A stretch of 64,000 bases of DNA, taken from Pelagihabitans sp963710535 (GTDB lineage Bacteria > Bacteroidota > Bacteroidia > Flavobacteriales > Flavobacteriaceae). The notes beneath the pieces are model-generated. The model was not told the DNA's origin. It saw nothing but the letters and a program-made list of their open reading frames with translations, and ran no database searches. Below are positions 41,166 to 48,966 of this stretch, piece by piece (within the stretch, counting starts at the first letter, position 1; each line of letters opens with the position of its first letter). The DNA lies in assembly GCA_963710535.1 (NCBI GenBank), contig CAVQAW010000008.1, positions 496,001-560,000 on the forward strand, given 5' to 3'. The translations under genes were made by a program, and so were the position numbers.

Positions 41166-41828
41166 TTATTGCAAAATAATTGTAGGCAGATGTTCATTGA
41201 ACCATTTTGCCCGATGAATGATCATGGTATGGCTACCATTCTTAACGACGATGCAATCTTTGATGTTTCCTATGGGAAACACGGCATCCTTTTCCCCATG
41301 GATATGCACCAGTACTTCGTGCTGTTGGGTTTGACGCCAGTTCACCATTTGGTCGATTGACCAGTCGATGTAATATCTGTCGCGTATGGATAGGTACTCC
41401 TCATAAAGTTTGAGACGTTTGGTGACGATCTCGCCGAAGGCATATTTAGTAAGCAGTTCAATATTGTTGACCAAGCCCGTGGGCAATAGCTTATGAATCT
41501 GGGTATATTTTGCAAAGATCATGCGTTTCGGTAACTCCGACTCATGCTTCACGCTCGAAACCACAATTATTTTCTTGGTTTGGATAAATCGCCCCATCTC
41601 TTGAACCAAAATACCCCCGAACGAAACCCCGACCAGAACAGGGTTTTTGTGCTTCACCTTTTTTGACATTTCAAGGGCATAGGCCGAAATGCCCATTCCC
41701 TCCGAGGGTATGAACCACTCCAGTAGATGCATCTCAAATTGAGATTTGGGGAGATCGATGTTTTTAAAGATGGTTGGGTTTGCAGCCATACCGGGCATAA
41801 AATAAACATGGATTTTATCGTCTGCCAT
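41166..41828 (-). CDS. Alpha/beta hydrolase
   Basis: This is a 220-residue soluble alpha/beta-hydrolase-fold protein. The oxyanion region HVYFMPGMAANPTIF, the nucleophile elbow GVSFGGILVQEM with Ser, the acid in HGEKDAVFPIG and the His in NGSHTMIIHRA complete the triad. The substrate is unknown; the small size and lack of a lid suggest an esterase or related hydrolase. It is divergent from the GNAT gene's leader and lies 43 bp ahead of the transglycosylase gene. Confidence 0.85.
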   Translation of the reverse strand: MADDKIHVYFMPGMAANPTIFKNIDLPKSQFEMHLLEWFIPSEGMGISAYALEMSKKVKHKNPVLVGVSFGGILVQEMGRFIQTKKIIVVSSVKHESELPKRMIFAKYTQIHKLLPTGLVNNIELLTKYAFGEIVTKRLKLYEEYLSIRDRYYIDWSIDQMVNWRQTQQHEVLVHIHGEKDAVFPIGNIKDCIVVKNGSHTMIIHRAKWFNEHLPTIILQ

Positions 41829-41873
41829 AGGAGGATGCTTCTTATTTGGTTAGGAAATTAGCATTTTTTTTAC

Positions 41874-41881
41874 TACTTTTG
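41874..41881 (+). promoter_or_regulatory. -7 promoter box upstream of the GNAT leader
   Basis: TACTTTTG fits TAnnTTTG. Transcription would start near 41887, 106 nt before the GNAT ATG, with an intrinsic terminator in between (41934-41965). Confidence 0.5.
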
Positions 41882-41933
41882 TATAAGATTGCCATTATAC
41901 ACTCATGTTTTAACTTATGTGAGCTATTATCAG

Positions 41934-41965
41934 AAATTACGATACGGGAACATCGTAATTTTTTT
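41934..41965 (+). terminator. Intrinsic terminator inside the GNAT leader (attenuator or small-RNA end)
   Basis: A perfect 10-bp stem (41934-41943 with 41952-41961) with an 8-nt loop is followed by a T tract to 41965. It lies between the promoter box at 41874 and the GNAT ATG at 41994. No gene precedes it on this strand, so it ends either a short RNA of about 78 nt or an attenuated leader. Confidence 0.65.
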
Positions 41966-41993
41966 GTCTAAGACCAATTTTAAACTCAACTAT

Positions 41994-42287
41994 ATGAATG
42001 AAGTAGAAATTAAGGACAACAGTTTCTTGCGCCAATTTGAAACTAGGGTAGACGGCCATTTAGCCAAGATTGAATACTCCTCCCAAGAAAGAAAGGTGTT
42101 TTTGACCAAGTTGGTTATTCCAGAAGAGATTATAATTGAAGGCTTCAAGGAACAGTTCATCAAGTCTGTTTTGAACCACATTCAAGAAAAGAACTTGAGA
42201 GTCGTTCCCACAAGTCCACAGATCGCAGGGTTTTTAAGAAAGAACCGGCAGTACAAGGAGATGCTCCCCGTAGGCATCCGAATCTGA
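41994..42287 (+). CDS. Small GNAT-type N-acetyltransferase (YidJ/Acetyltransf_CG family)
   Basis: This is a 97-residue minimal GNAT fold: beta-strands FETRVDGHLAKIEYSSQERKVFLTKLVIPEE, the family's shortened acetyl-CoA loop and helix (GFKEQFIKSVLNHIQEKN), and the conserved C-terminal VVPTSPQIAGFLRKNRQYKEM. The substrate is unknown. The ATG at 41994 is the only sensible start; the open frame continues upstream into the hairpin leader. A terminator follows only 13 bp after its stop. Confidence 0.87.
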   Translation: MNEVEIKDNSFLRQFETRVDGHLAKIEYSSQERKVFLTKLVIPEEIIIEGFKEQFIKSVLNHIQEKNLRVVPTSPQIAGFLRKNRQYKEMLPVGIRI

Positions 42288-42295
42288 TCAAAAGG

Positions 42296-43651
42296 TTAGG
42301 CCTCCCAAAAAGGGAGGTTTTTTTTTGCCTTTATTTTCTGTTCCATAAATTCAAAACGCACCAACCCATCTTCGTCAATCGTATCGAGCTTCACCTTATG
42401 CAAGGTGTTGATAAGATCAGGATTCCAGGGTGCCTTTACCCTGATGTAGTTTTCCGTGAATCCAAAAATATAGCCTTCCCTGTTTTCCCCTTCAAAAAGC
42501 ACCGTTCTACAACTTCCCAGTTCTCCTTCATAAAAGGCCCTTCTTTTTTTGACCGATAGGCCCCTCAACATCTTGCTCCGCTTTTGCCGTACTTTCCCAG
42601 GTACCACGCCGGTCAAATGGGCTGCCAATGTGTTGTCCCTTTCTGAATAGGTGAAAACATGCAAATAGGCGATATCCAGGTTATTTAAGAAATGGTAGGT
42701 TTCCATAAAGTGTTCATCGGTTTCACCTGGAAAACCGACGATCACATCAACCCCAATACAGGCATGTGGCATGGCTTTTTTGATACGCGCCACCCTTTCG
42801 GCATAGAGATCGCGAAGATATCGCCTCCTCATCAACTTGAGCATGGCATCACTGCCGCTTTGCAGCGGGATGTGAAAATGGGGTACGAAAGAATTGCTTT
42901 GGGCCACAAAATCGATGGTTTCGTTCTGCAGCAGATTTGGCTCGATGGACGAAATTCTCAATCGGTTGATCCCCGGTACCATATCGAGGGCCCGCACCAG
43001 ATCGAGAAAGGTGTGTTCATGGCTTTTATTTCCGAATTCGCCTTTACCATAGTCCCCGATATTCACCCCGGTCAAAACGATTTCCTTGATGTCCTGGGCG
43101 GCAATTTCAGCGGCATTCCGCAGTACGTTTTCCAGGGCATCGCTTCTCGAAACGCCCCTGGCCAGAGGAATGGTGCAATATGTGCATTTATAATCACAAC
43201 CGTCCTGAACCTTTAAAAAAGCCCTTGTTCGCTCCCCGATGGCATAACTGCCCACATAAAAATCGGCTTCGGTGATTTCGCAGGAATGCACCTCGCCAAA
43301 GTCGTTTTTGCTGAGGTCATTGAGATAATCGGTAATCTTAAATTTTTCCGTTGCGCCCAAAACCAAATCCACTCCATCAACTGCAGCCAATTCTTCGGGT
43401 TTCAACTGCGCATAGCAGCCGATGGCCGCTACAAAGGCCTTTGGATTGGCATTTAAAGCCTGCCGTACGACCGTCTTAAAGCGCTTGTCGGCATTATCGG
43501 TCACCGAACAGGTATTGATGACGTACATATCCGCTTCTTCCGAAAATTCGACGCGTTCAAAACCCTTCTCCTGAAATCCCCGTGCAATGGTCGAGGTTTC
43601 AGAATAATTGAGCTTACAGCCCAGGGTATGAAAAGCTACCTTTTTTTTCAT
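42296..43651 (-). CDS. mtaB: tRNA (N6-threonylcarbamoyladenosine37-C2)-methylthiotransferase MtaB
   Basis: This 451-residue radical-SAM enzyme adds a methylthio group to t6A37 in tRNAs reading ANN codons. The N-terminal cluster-binding Cys are in HTLGCKLNYSET, NTCSVTDNADKR and IGCYAQ. The radical-SAM triad is in GCDYKCTYCTIPLARG. The TRAM domain is C-terminal. The ATG at 43651 starts KKKVAFHTLGCK, as in homologues; ten more codons are open upstream but not needed. A -7 box at 43679-43686 supports this. Confidence 0.94.
   Translation of the reverse strand: MKKKVAFHTLGCKLNYSETSTIARGFQEKGFERVEFSEEADMYVINTCSVTDNADKRFKTVVRQALNANPKAFVAAIGCYAQLKPEELAAVDGVDLVLGATEKFKITDYLNDLSKNDFGEVHSCEITEADFYVGSYAIGERTRAFLKVQDGCDYKCTYCTIPLARGVSRSDALENVLRNAAEIAAQDIKEIVLTGVNIGDYGKGEFGNKSHEHTFLDLVRALDMVPGINRLRISSIEPNLLQNETIDFVAQSNSFVPHFHIPLQSGSDAMLKLMRRRYLRDLYAERVARIKKAMPHACIGVDVIVGFPGETDEHFMETYHFLNNLDIAYLHVFTYSERDNTLAAHLTGVVPGKVRQKRSKMLRGLSVKKRRAFYEGELGSCRTVLFEGENREGYIFGFTENYIRVKAPWNPDLINTLHKVKLDTIDEDGLVRFEFMEQKIKAKKNLPFWEA
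42301..42326 (+). terminator. Intrinsic terminator of the GNAT gene, embedded in the mtaB coding end
   Basis: The stem CCTCCC/GGGAGG (42301-42306 with 42312-42317), an AAAAA loop and nine T residues form it. On the other strand the same bases encode the last residues of MtaB (KNLPFWEA). Confidence 0.8.
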
Positions 43652-43678
43652 GGATGCCAAGTGCGTTTTTAAGGATTG

Positions 43679-43686
43679 CAAAGATA
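43679..43686 (-). promoter_or_regulatory. -7 promoter box for mtaB
   Basis: TATCTTTG on the minus strand, about 28 nt before the mtaB ATG. It predicts a leader near 20 nt. Confidence 0.5.
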
Positions 43687-43843
43687 AGCAGTTTCGTTGG
43701 CAGAATTGTCGCCAATGCCATGCATTTTGGATAATGGGGCTATTTATTTGGATGCACCGAACACTAACCTTGAGCTCCGGCTTCGGCTTTGACGGATGGC
43801 CGACCCTTCATTTACCTGCCAATAGGAAGTATAGCGGGCGCCA

Positions 43844-45019
43844 TCAATAATTCCTATATTTTTGAGTCAATTCGAATACGGCTTCCAGAATCCTTGCCTC
43901 TTTTCCATCAAATTCAACGCCCCTTCTTGCCATCATGACCTTCGCAGCCTCAAAAGCCTTATCGGTTGGATAGGTCGAGAAACCCGAAGCCCCTCCCCAG
44001 CTGAAGCTGGGCACAAAATTTCGAGGAAATCCGGGCACGTAAATATTGCAATTTACCCCGATGACGGTCCCTGTATTGAACATGGTATTGATCGCCGTCT
44101 TGCTGTGGTCGCCCATCATCAAACCACAAAACTGAAGGCCGGTCTGCTCAAAACGCTCCGTGGCATAATCCCACATGCGTACTTTGGCATAATTGTTCTT
44201 GAGGTTGGAGTTGTTGGAATCGGCCCCGATATTGCACCATTCGCCCAAGACGGCATTTCCCAAATAGCCTTCGTGGCCTTTGCTGGAATACCCGAAGATG
44301 ACCGAGTTGCTGATTTCCCCACAGACCTTGCCATAGGGGCCCACGGTAGTGGCCCCGTAGATCTTGGCACCCATCTTAACGACTCCGTGGTCGCAAAGGG
44401 CAAAAGCACCCCGAATAAGGTTGCCTTCCCATACCTCTGAATTTCGGCCCAAATATATGGGGCCCTCAGTGGCGTTCAGTATACTGAATTCGACTTTGGC
44501 CCCATCTTCCAAGAAGATGTTTTTGGCATTGATCAAATGGTTGGTTTTTGAAATCGGAGCACTTTTTCGGCCCGCTGTAATCATCTCGAAATCGGCCTGA
44601 AGGGCCTCCCCGTTCTTTGAAAAAATATCCCAGGTATGCTCAATGCGCATGACCTTCCCATTGAATTCAATGGCCTTGTATTTCGTGAAATCAACTTCCT
44701 CCTGGGTGTCCTTGGTAAAAAAGGCGATCACTTCCTCACCATGAAAAATTGCCTCGTTTTCACCTAAAGCTTCCACCAGGGCAATCAATTCGCCATTGGG
44801 CAGATAGGATGCGTTGATAAGGACATTTTCCTCCATTTCCACCATGGGAAATTTTTCTGAAAGGTACTCCTCTGTGAGGGTGGTCGTGGTGGTTCCCAGG
44901 TAATGCTCCCATTTATCCCGGATGGTCAAGATGCCAACCCTTATGTCGGCCACAGGCCGTGTAAATGTAAAGGGGAGCAAGTGGTTCCTAACGGTCCCAT
45001 CGAAAAGTATATAGTTCAT
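43844..45019 (-). CDS. GlmU-like putative sugar nucleotidyltransferase with left-handed beta-helix
   Basis: This is a 391-residue protein common in Bacteroidota. The N-terminal part starts NYILFDGTVRNHLLPFTFTRPVADIRVGILTI and is only distantly like a nucleotidyltransferase; the GlmU GxGxR-type Gly-rich loop is not seen. Residues about 165-350 form a left-handed beta-helix of hexapeptides (GPIYLGRNSEVWEGNLIRG, GATTVGPYGKVCGEI, VIGVNCNIYVPGF), the acyltransferase scaffold. Whether it has either activity is unknown. The annotation as a GlmU family protein is by overall layout. Confidence 0.85.
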   Translation of the reverse strand: MNYILFDGTVRNHLLPFTFTRPVADIRVGILTIRDKWEHYLGTTTTTLTEEYLSEKFPMVEMEENVLINASYLPNGELIALVEALGENEAIFHGEEVIAFFTKDTQEEVDFTKYKAIEFNGKVMRIEHTWDIFSKNGEALQADFEMITAGRKSAPISKTNHLINAKNIFLEDGAKVEFSILNATEGPIYLGRNSEVWEGNLIRGAFALCDHGVVKMGAKIYGATTVGPYGKVCGEISNSVIFGYSSKGHEGYLGNAVLGEWCNIGADSNNSNLKNNYAKVRMWDYATERFEQTGLQFCGLMMGDHSKTAINTMFNTGTVIGVNCNIYVPGFPRNFVPSFSWGGASGFSTYPTDKAFEAAKVMMARRGVEFDGKEARILEAVFELTQKYRNY

Positions 45020-45144
45020 GACCCGGTTGATTTATGTCAAAAATAACCAATATGGAGTGAAGCTGGAGGAGAAATTTAAATTAATGCCCTGTTCATTGGG
45101 CCAACCCCGTTGCTCGGGCAACCGACCATCTGACAGTTAATACC

Positions 45145-45171
45145 AAAAAAAAGCCTCCGAAATTCGGAGGC
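45145..45171 (-). terminator. Intrinsic terminator of rpmE
   Basis: On the minus strand a 9-bp G/C-rich stem (45153-45161 with 45163-45171) is followed by a run of T. It lies 28 bp after the rpmE stop codon. Confidence 0.82.
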
Positions 45172-45198
45172 CTAGATATTTTGATAGGATTGGTGTTA

Positions 45199-45528
45199 TT
45201 ATTCTCCCTTTGCGGCTTTATCCTTCACTTCGGATTTTGCCGACTTTGCGGGCTCCACTTCCTCTGCGGCTGGAGCGGCTTTCTTAAATTTATCGTACTT
45301 GTTCTTGAATTTATCGATACGGCCTGCAGTATCCAAGAATTTTGCCTTTCCGGTATAGAAAGGGTGTGATGTTCTGGAAATCTCCAATTTTACCAAAGGA
45401 TATTCAACCCCGTCAACTTTAAGGGTTTCTTTGGTATCTGCGGTAGATTTGGTAAGAAAGACATCGTCATTCGACATGTCTTTAAAGGCTACCAATCTAT
45501 AATTCTCCGGGTGTATGTTTTTTCTCAT
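45199..45528 (-). CDS. rpmE: 50S ribosomal protein L31 type B
   Basis: This is a 109-residue L31 of the zinc-free (C-minus) type B: RKNIHPENYRLVAFKDMSNDDVFLTKS, then the conserved EISRTSHPFYTGKAKFLDTAGRIDKFKNKY. No Cys is present. After residue 80 there is an Ala/Glu/Lys-rich tail (APAAEEVEPAKSAKSEVKDK) that is longer than in most type B proteins and probably disordered. The start is the ATG at 45528; an in-frame TTG two codons up is not needed. Confidence 0.94.
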   Translation of the reverse strand: MRKNIHPENYRLVAFKDMSNDDVFLTKSTADTKETLKVDGVEYPLVKLEISRTSHPFYTGKAKFLDTAGRIDKFKNKYDKFKKAAPAAEEVEPAKSAKSEVKDKAAKGE

Positions 45529-45563
45529 CTCCAAAAACTTTAATTCTGCTGAAATTCAGGCTG

Positions 45564-45571
45564 CAAATTTA
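45564..45571 (-). promoter_or_regulatory. -7 promoter box for rpmE
   Basis: TAAATTTG on the minus strand, about 35 nt before the rpmE ATG. It fits TAnnTTTG and predicts a leader near 30 nt. Confidence 0.5.
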
Positions 45572-45695
45572 AGCAAATTTCACAAACCAACAATTTTATA
45601 CCTCAAAAAATAATGAAACAAATTATTGTATCTTTAAATGTAACAATTTCGCCAAAAAATCAACTAACCTTTCAAACTTCTAAAAGTTATTTAAA

Positions 45696-46217
45696 ATGGA
45701 ACAAAATCAACCTAAAATTGGAAAATTTTCATGGACTTTCGGATTACTTCTGGGACTGGCAAGTGTGGTTTTCTCGTTCATGCTGTATACCATGGAAATG
45801 CATTACGAACAAAGCTGGCCCGTTCAGGTCATCGGAATTCTAATGACCGCGGTAGCCATTGTGATTGCTGCCTCACAATTCAAAAAGGCAAATTCAGGAT
45901 ACCTAAAGGTGTCGGAAGCATTGAAGCTGGGCATGGGGATTGCCTTGGTTTCTGCCATCATAAGCCTTATTTATTATGCCTTGTTGACCAATGTCATTGA
46001 ACCGGATTTTATGGACAAGGCCATGGATATCGCAAAGGTAAAAGCCCTGGAAGAGAATCCCAAAATCACCGATGAACAATGGCAGCAGGGCGTGGAAATG
46101 CAGAAAAAATTCGCTTGGTTGGCCTATCCTTTCATTTTAATTTTCAGTATTATCATTGGATTGGTCATCGGATGGATTACCGGTCTGGTCATGAAAAAAC
46201 AGAAGCCGGACGCTTAA
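45696..46217 (+). CDS. DUF4199 domain-containing membrane protein
   Basis: This is a 173-residue integral membrane protein with four helices: FGLLLGLASVVFSFMLYTM, VIGILMTAVAIVIAASQF, GMGIALVSAIISLIYYALL and FILIFSIIIGLVIGWITGLVM. A charged loop sits between the last two. The helices and the SGYLKVSEALKLGMGIALV segment fit DUF4199, a Bacteroidota family of unknown function. It directly precedes the glycosyltransferase gene in the same orientation, as is frequent for this family. Confidence 0.85.
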   Translation: MEQNQPKIGKFSWTFGLLLGLASVVFSFMLYTMEMHYEQSWPVQVIGILMTAVAIVIAASQFKKANSGYLKVSEALKLGMGIALVSAIISLIYYALLTNVIEPDFMDKAMDIAKVKALEENPKITDEQWQQGVEMQKKFAWLAYPFILIFSIIIGLVIGWITGLVMKKQKPDA

Positions 46218-46224
46218 ATTTACT

Positions 46225-46232
46225 TACTTTTG
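46225..46232 (+). promoter_or_regulatory. -7 promoter box for the glycosyltransferase gene
   Basis: TACTTTTG fits TAnnTTTG and lies in the 36-bp gap before the ATG at 46254, so the glycosyltransferase-phosphomutase-exporter series may have its own start. Confidence 0.5.
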
Positions 46233-46253
46233 AAAATATTTCAGAAGTAACGC

Positions 46254-47228
46254 ATGAACCTGTCCATCGTCATTCCTCTGCTCAACGAGGAAGAATCTTT
46301 AAAAGAACTTCATGATTGGATCGCATCGGTAATGCGATCCAATCGGTTTTCTTATGAGATCCTGTTCATAGATGACGGAAGCAGCGACAGGTCTTGGGAT
46401 CTCATCAAGGCTTTGTCGATTGAAAACCCTGATGTAAAGGGAATCCGATTCCAGAAAAATTATGGCAAGTCACAAGCCCTGCACGCGGGTTTTAAGGCGG
46501 CAGAAGGCGAAGTAATCATCACTATGGATGCCGATCTACAGGACAATCCAGAAGAAATTCCCGAATTGTATAAAATGATCAGGGAAGAAGGCTTTGATCT
46601 TGTCTCGGGCTGGAAAAAAAAACGATACGATTCGGTGGTTTTCAAGAACCTGCCCTCAAAACTGTTCAACTGGGCGGCACGAAAGACTTCCGGGGTGCGG
46701 TTGAACGACTTTAATTGCGGCCTTAAAGCCTACCGGAATGCGGTGGTGAAGTCGATCGAAGTCTCGGGAGAAATGCACAGATACATTCCCGTTTTGGCAA
46801 AGAGTGCAGGTTTTGCCAACATTGGTGAAAAAGTGGTGCATCACCAAGCAAGGAAATATGGAAAAACAAAGTTTGGCATGGAACGATTTATCAATGGCTT
46901 TTTGGATTTAATCACGGTTTGGTTCGTTTCCAAATTCGGCCGTAGGCCCATGCACCTTTTTGGAGCTCTGGGGGTCTTGATGTTTATCATTGGCCTCGGG
47001 TTTGCGCTTTATCTCGGAATCGACAAGCTATTTATAAACCCTACCGGCCGATTGATCACAGATCGTCCCCAGTTTTTTATCGCCCTGACCGCCATGATCA
47101 TTGGTACCCAGTTGTTCTTGGCCGGCTTCCTGGGCGAAATACTGGTACGCTCGCGAAAAAACGAAACCCGCTATACCATCGCAGAGGAGCTGAACCTTTC
47201 CCAAAAACAAAAAGAATATTCTTCGTAA
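46254..47228 (+). CDS. Family 2 glycosyltransferase, polyprenol-phosphate sugar transferase type
   Basis: This is a 324-residue GT2 enzyme with two C-terminal membrane helices. The catalytic domain has VIPLLNEEESLKELHDWI, FIDDGSSDRSWDLI and TMDADLQDNPEEIPELY, the Asp-x-Asp metal site. The membrane part (LGVLMFIIGLGFALYLGI and FFIALTAMIIGTQLFLAGFLGEIL) matches DPM1/GtrB-like enzymes that charge polyprenol phosphate with a sugar. The product would feed glycan or lipid modification. The order with pgm and an MsbA-like exporter suggests envelope glycan work. Confidence 0.9.
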   Translation: MNLSIVIPLLNEEESLKELHDWIASVMRSNRFSYEILFIDDGSSDRSWDLIKALSIENPDVKGIRFQKNYGKSQALHAGFKAAEGEVIITMDADLQDNPEEIPELYKMIREEGFDLVSGWKKKRYDSVVFKNLPSKLFNWAARKTSGVRLNDFNCGLKAYRNAVVKSIEVSGEMHRYIPVLAKSAGFANIGEKVVHHQARKYGKTKFGMERFINGFLDLITVWFVSKFGRRPMHLFGALGVLMFIIGLGFALYLGIDKLFINPTGRLITDRPQFFIALTAMIIGTQLFLAGFLGEILVRSRKNETRYTIAEELNLSQKQKEYSS

Positions 47229-47256
47229 TTTTATTGTATAAAGAAAGCATAATACT

Positions 47257-48966
47257 ATGGATGCTACCCTTAAAACAGCCAAAGGCTGGCTTAGCGATTT
47301 TTTCGATGAGAAGACCAAGCGTGAAGTCGAAAACCTGCTCAAAAACGACCCGGAAGAACTCAAAGATCGTTTCTACAAGCACATGGAATTTGGTACGGGT
47401 GGCATGCGTGGTGTCATGGGAGTCGGCACCAACCGAATCAATAAATACACTTTGGGCAAAAGCACCCAGGGCCTGAGCAATTATCTTAAGAAAGCATATC
47501 CAGGGGAACAGGTAAAAGTAGTTATTGCCTATGATTGCAGGCACAATAGCGACATTTTGGCCAGAACGGTGGCAGAGGTGTTTTCGGCCAATGGCATCAA
47601 AGTTTATCTTTTTTCGGCATTGCGCACCACCCCCGAACTTTCGTTTGCGGTAAAATATTTGAAATGCCATGCCGGCATTGTTTTGACGGCCTCCCATAAT
47701 CCGCCCGAATACAATGGCTATAAGGTTTACTGGACCGACGGCGGCCAGATCGTTCCCCCACAAGACGGTGAGATCATTGCAGAAATAAACCGTCTTTCTT
47801 TTGAGGACATCAATTTTAAAGCTTCCAATTCCCTGATACAATTGATCGACAAGGAAGTGGACGAGGCTTTTATTAAGGCTTCCCTTTTGAACGGAGATTT
47901 CAAGGCCAAGGGCAAGGATAATTTTAAAATCGTTTTTACTTCCCTGCATGGCACTTCCATCACCGCCATACCCGAAGTATTGAAACGCGCCGGTTATAAA
48001 AATGTGAACGTCATAGCTGCACAAGCGGAACCCGATGGCAATTTCCCTACGGTAAAATCCCCGAACCCCGAAGAGCCTGAAGCGTTATCCATGGCCATCA
48101 AAGAGGCTGAGGCCACCGGTGCGGACATGGTGGTCGGTACCGATCCTGACGGAGATCGTTTGGGTATAGCCGTCAGGAACTTGGAAGGAAAAATGGAGAT
48201 TCTCAATGGGAATCAGACCATGATATTGATGACCAAATTTCTTTTGGATCAACGCAATAAAGAAGGTTTTTCAGGGAACGAGTTCATCGCTTCCACCATA
48301 GTCTCCACACCCATGATGGAGAAGATGGCACAATCCTATGGCGTTGAATATAAAAACGCCCTTACCGGATTCAAGTGGATCGCCAAAATGATCAAGGATT
48401 TTCCAAATCAGTATTTTGTGGGAGGCGGGGAAGAGAGCTTCGGTTATATGGTAGGAGACTTCGTTAGGGATAAGGATGCCGTAACCGCTACCCTACTCGC
48501 CTGTGAGATCGGGGCACAGGCCAAAGCCAATGGCAGCTCTTTTTATAAGGATTTGATCGATTGCTATGTGAAATATGGTTTTTTCAAAGAAAAATTGATT
48601 TCCTTGACCAAAAAAGGCATTTCAGGAGCGGAAGAAATAAAGCAAATGATGGTCGATTATAAAGAACAACCCGTGAAGCAGCTCGACGGTTCTCCGGTCA
48701 TCATGGTCGATGATTACAATACATCGACCTCAAAACATTTGATGTCAGGGAAGACCACCAACATCGATATCCCAAAATCGAATGTATTGATCTACACCAC
48801 CGAAGATGGCACCCGAATGGCGGCAAGGCCCAGCGGGACCGAACCCAAGATTAAATTCTATTTTAGCGTGAATGCGCGGTTAGACAAGGCGTCGGACTTC
48901 CAAAAAGTGGGAGCGCAATTGGATGCAAAGATCCACCGAATCCTTAAGGAACTCAAACTCAATTAA
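47257..48966 (+). CDS. pgm: Phosphoglucomutase/phosphomannomutase (alpha-D-phosphohexomutase)
   Basis: This 569-residue mutase interconverts hexose 1- and 6-phosphates. It has the catalytic-Ser loop TASHNPPEYNGYKVYW, metal loop DPDGDRLGIAV, sugar-binding GGGEESFGYM and phosphate-binding RPSGTEPKIKFYF. The length suits the PgcA/Pgm2 group. Its stop overlaps the ABC transporter start by one base. Glucose-1-phosphate made here could supply nucleotide sugars to the glycosyltransferase upstream. Confidence 0.93.
   Translation: MDATLKTAKGWLSDFFDEKTKREVENLLKNDPEELKDRFYKHMEFGTGGMRGVMGVGTNRINKYTLGKSTQGLSNYLKKAYPGEQVKVVIAYDCRHNSDILARTVAEVFSANGIKVYLFSALRTTPELSFAVKYLKCHAGIVLTASHNPPEYNGYKVYWTDGGQIVPPQDGEIIAEINRLSFEDINFKASNSLIQLIDKEVDEAFIKASLLNGDFKAKGKDNFKIVFTSLHGTSITAIPEVLKRAGYKNVNVIAAQAEPDGNFPTVKSPNPEEPEALSMAIKEAEATGADMVVGTDPDGDRLGIAVRNLEGKMEILNGNQTMILMTKFLLDQRNKEGFSGNEFIASTIVSTPMMEKMAQSYGVEYKNALTGFKWIAKMIKDFPNQYFVGGGEESFGYMVGDFVRDKDAVTATLLACEIGAQAKANGSSFYKDLIDCYVKYGFFKEKLISLTKKGISGAEEIKQMMVDYKEQPVKQLDGSPVIMVDDYNTSTSKHLMSGKTTNIDIPKSNVLIYTTEDGTRMAARPSGTEPKIKFYFSVNARLDKASDFQKVGAQLDAKIHRILKELKLN

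Noticed and set aside
47098..48024. Minus-strand open frame of 308 codons opposite the glycosyltransferase end and pgm
   Set aside because: It spans two well-supported genes on the other strand and has no family resemblance.
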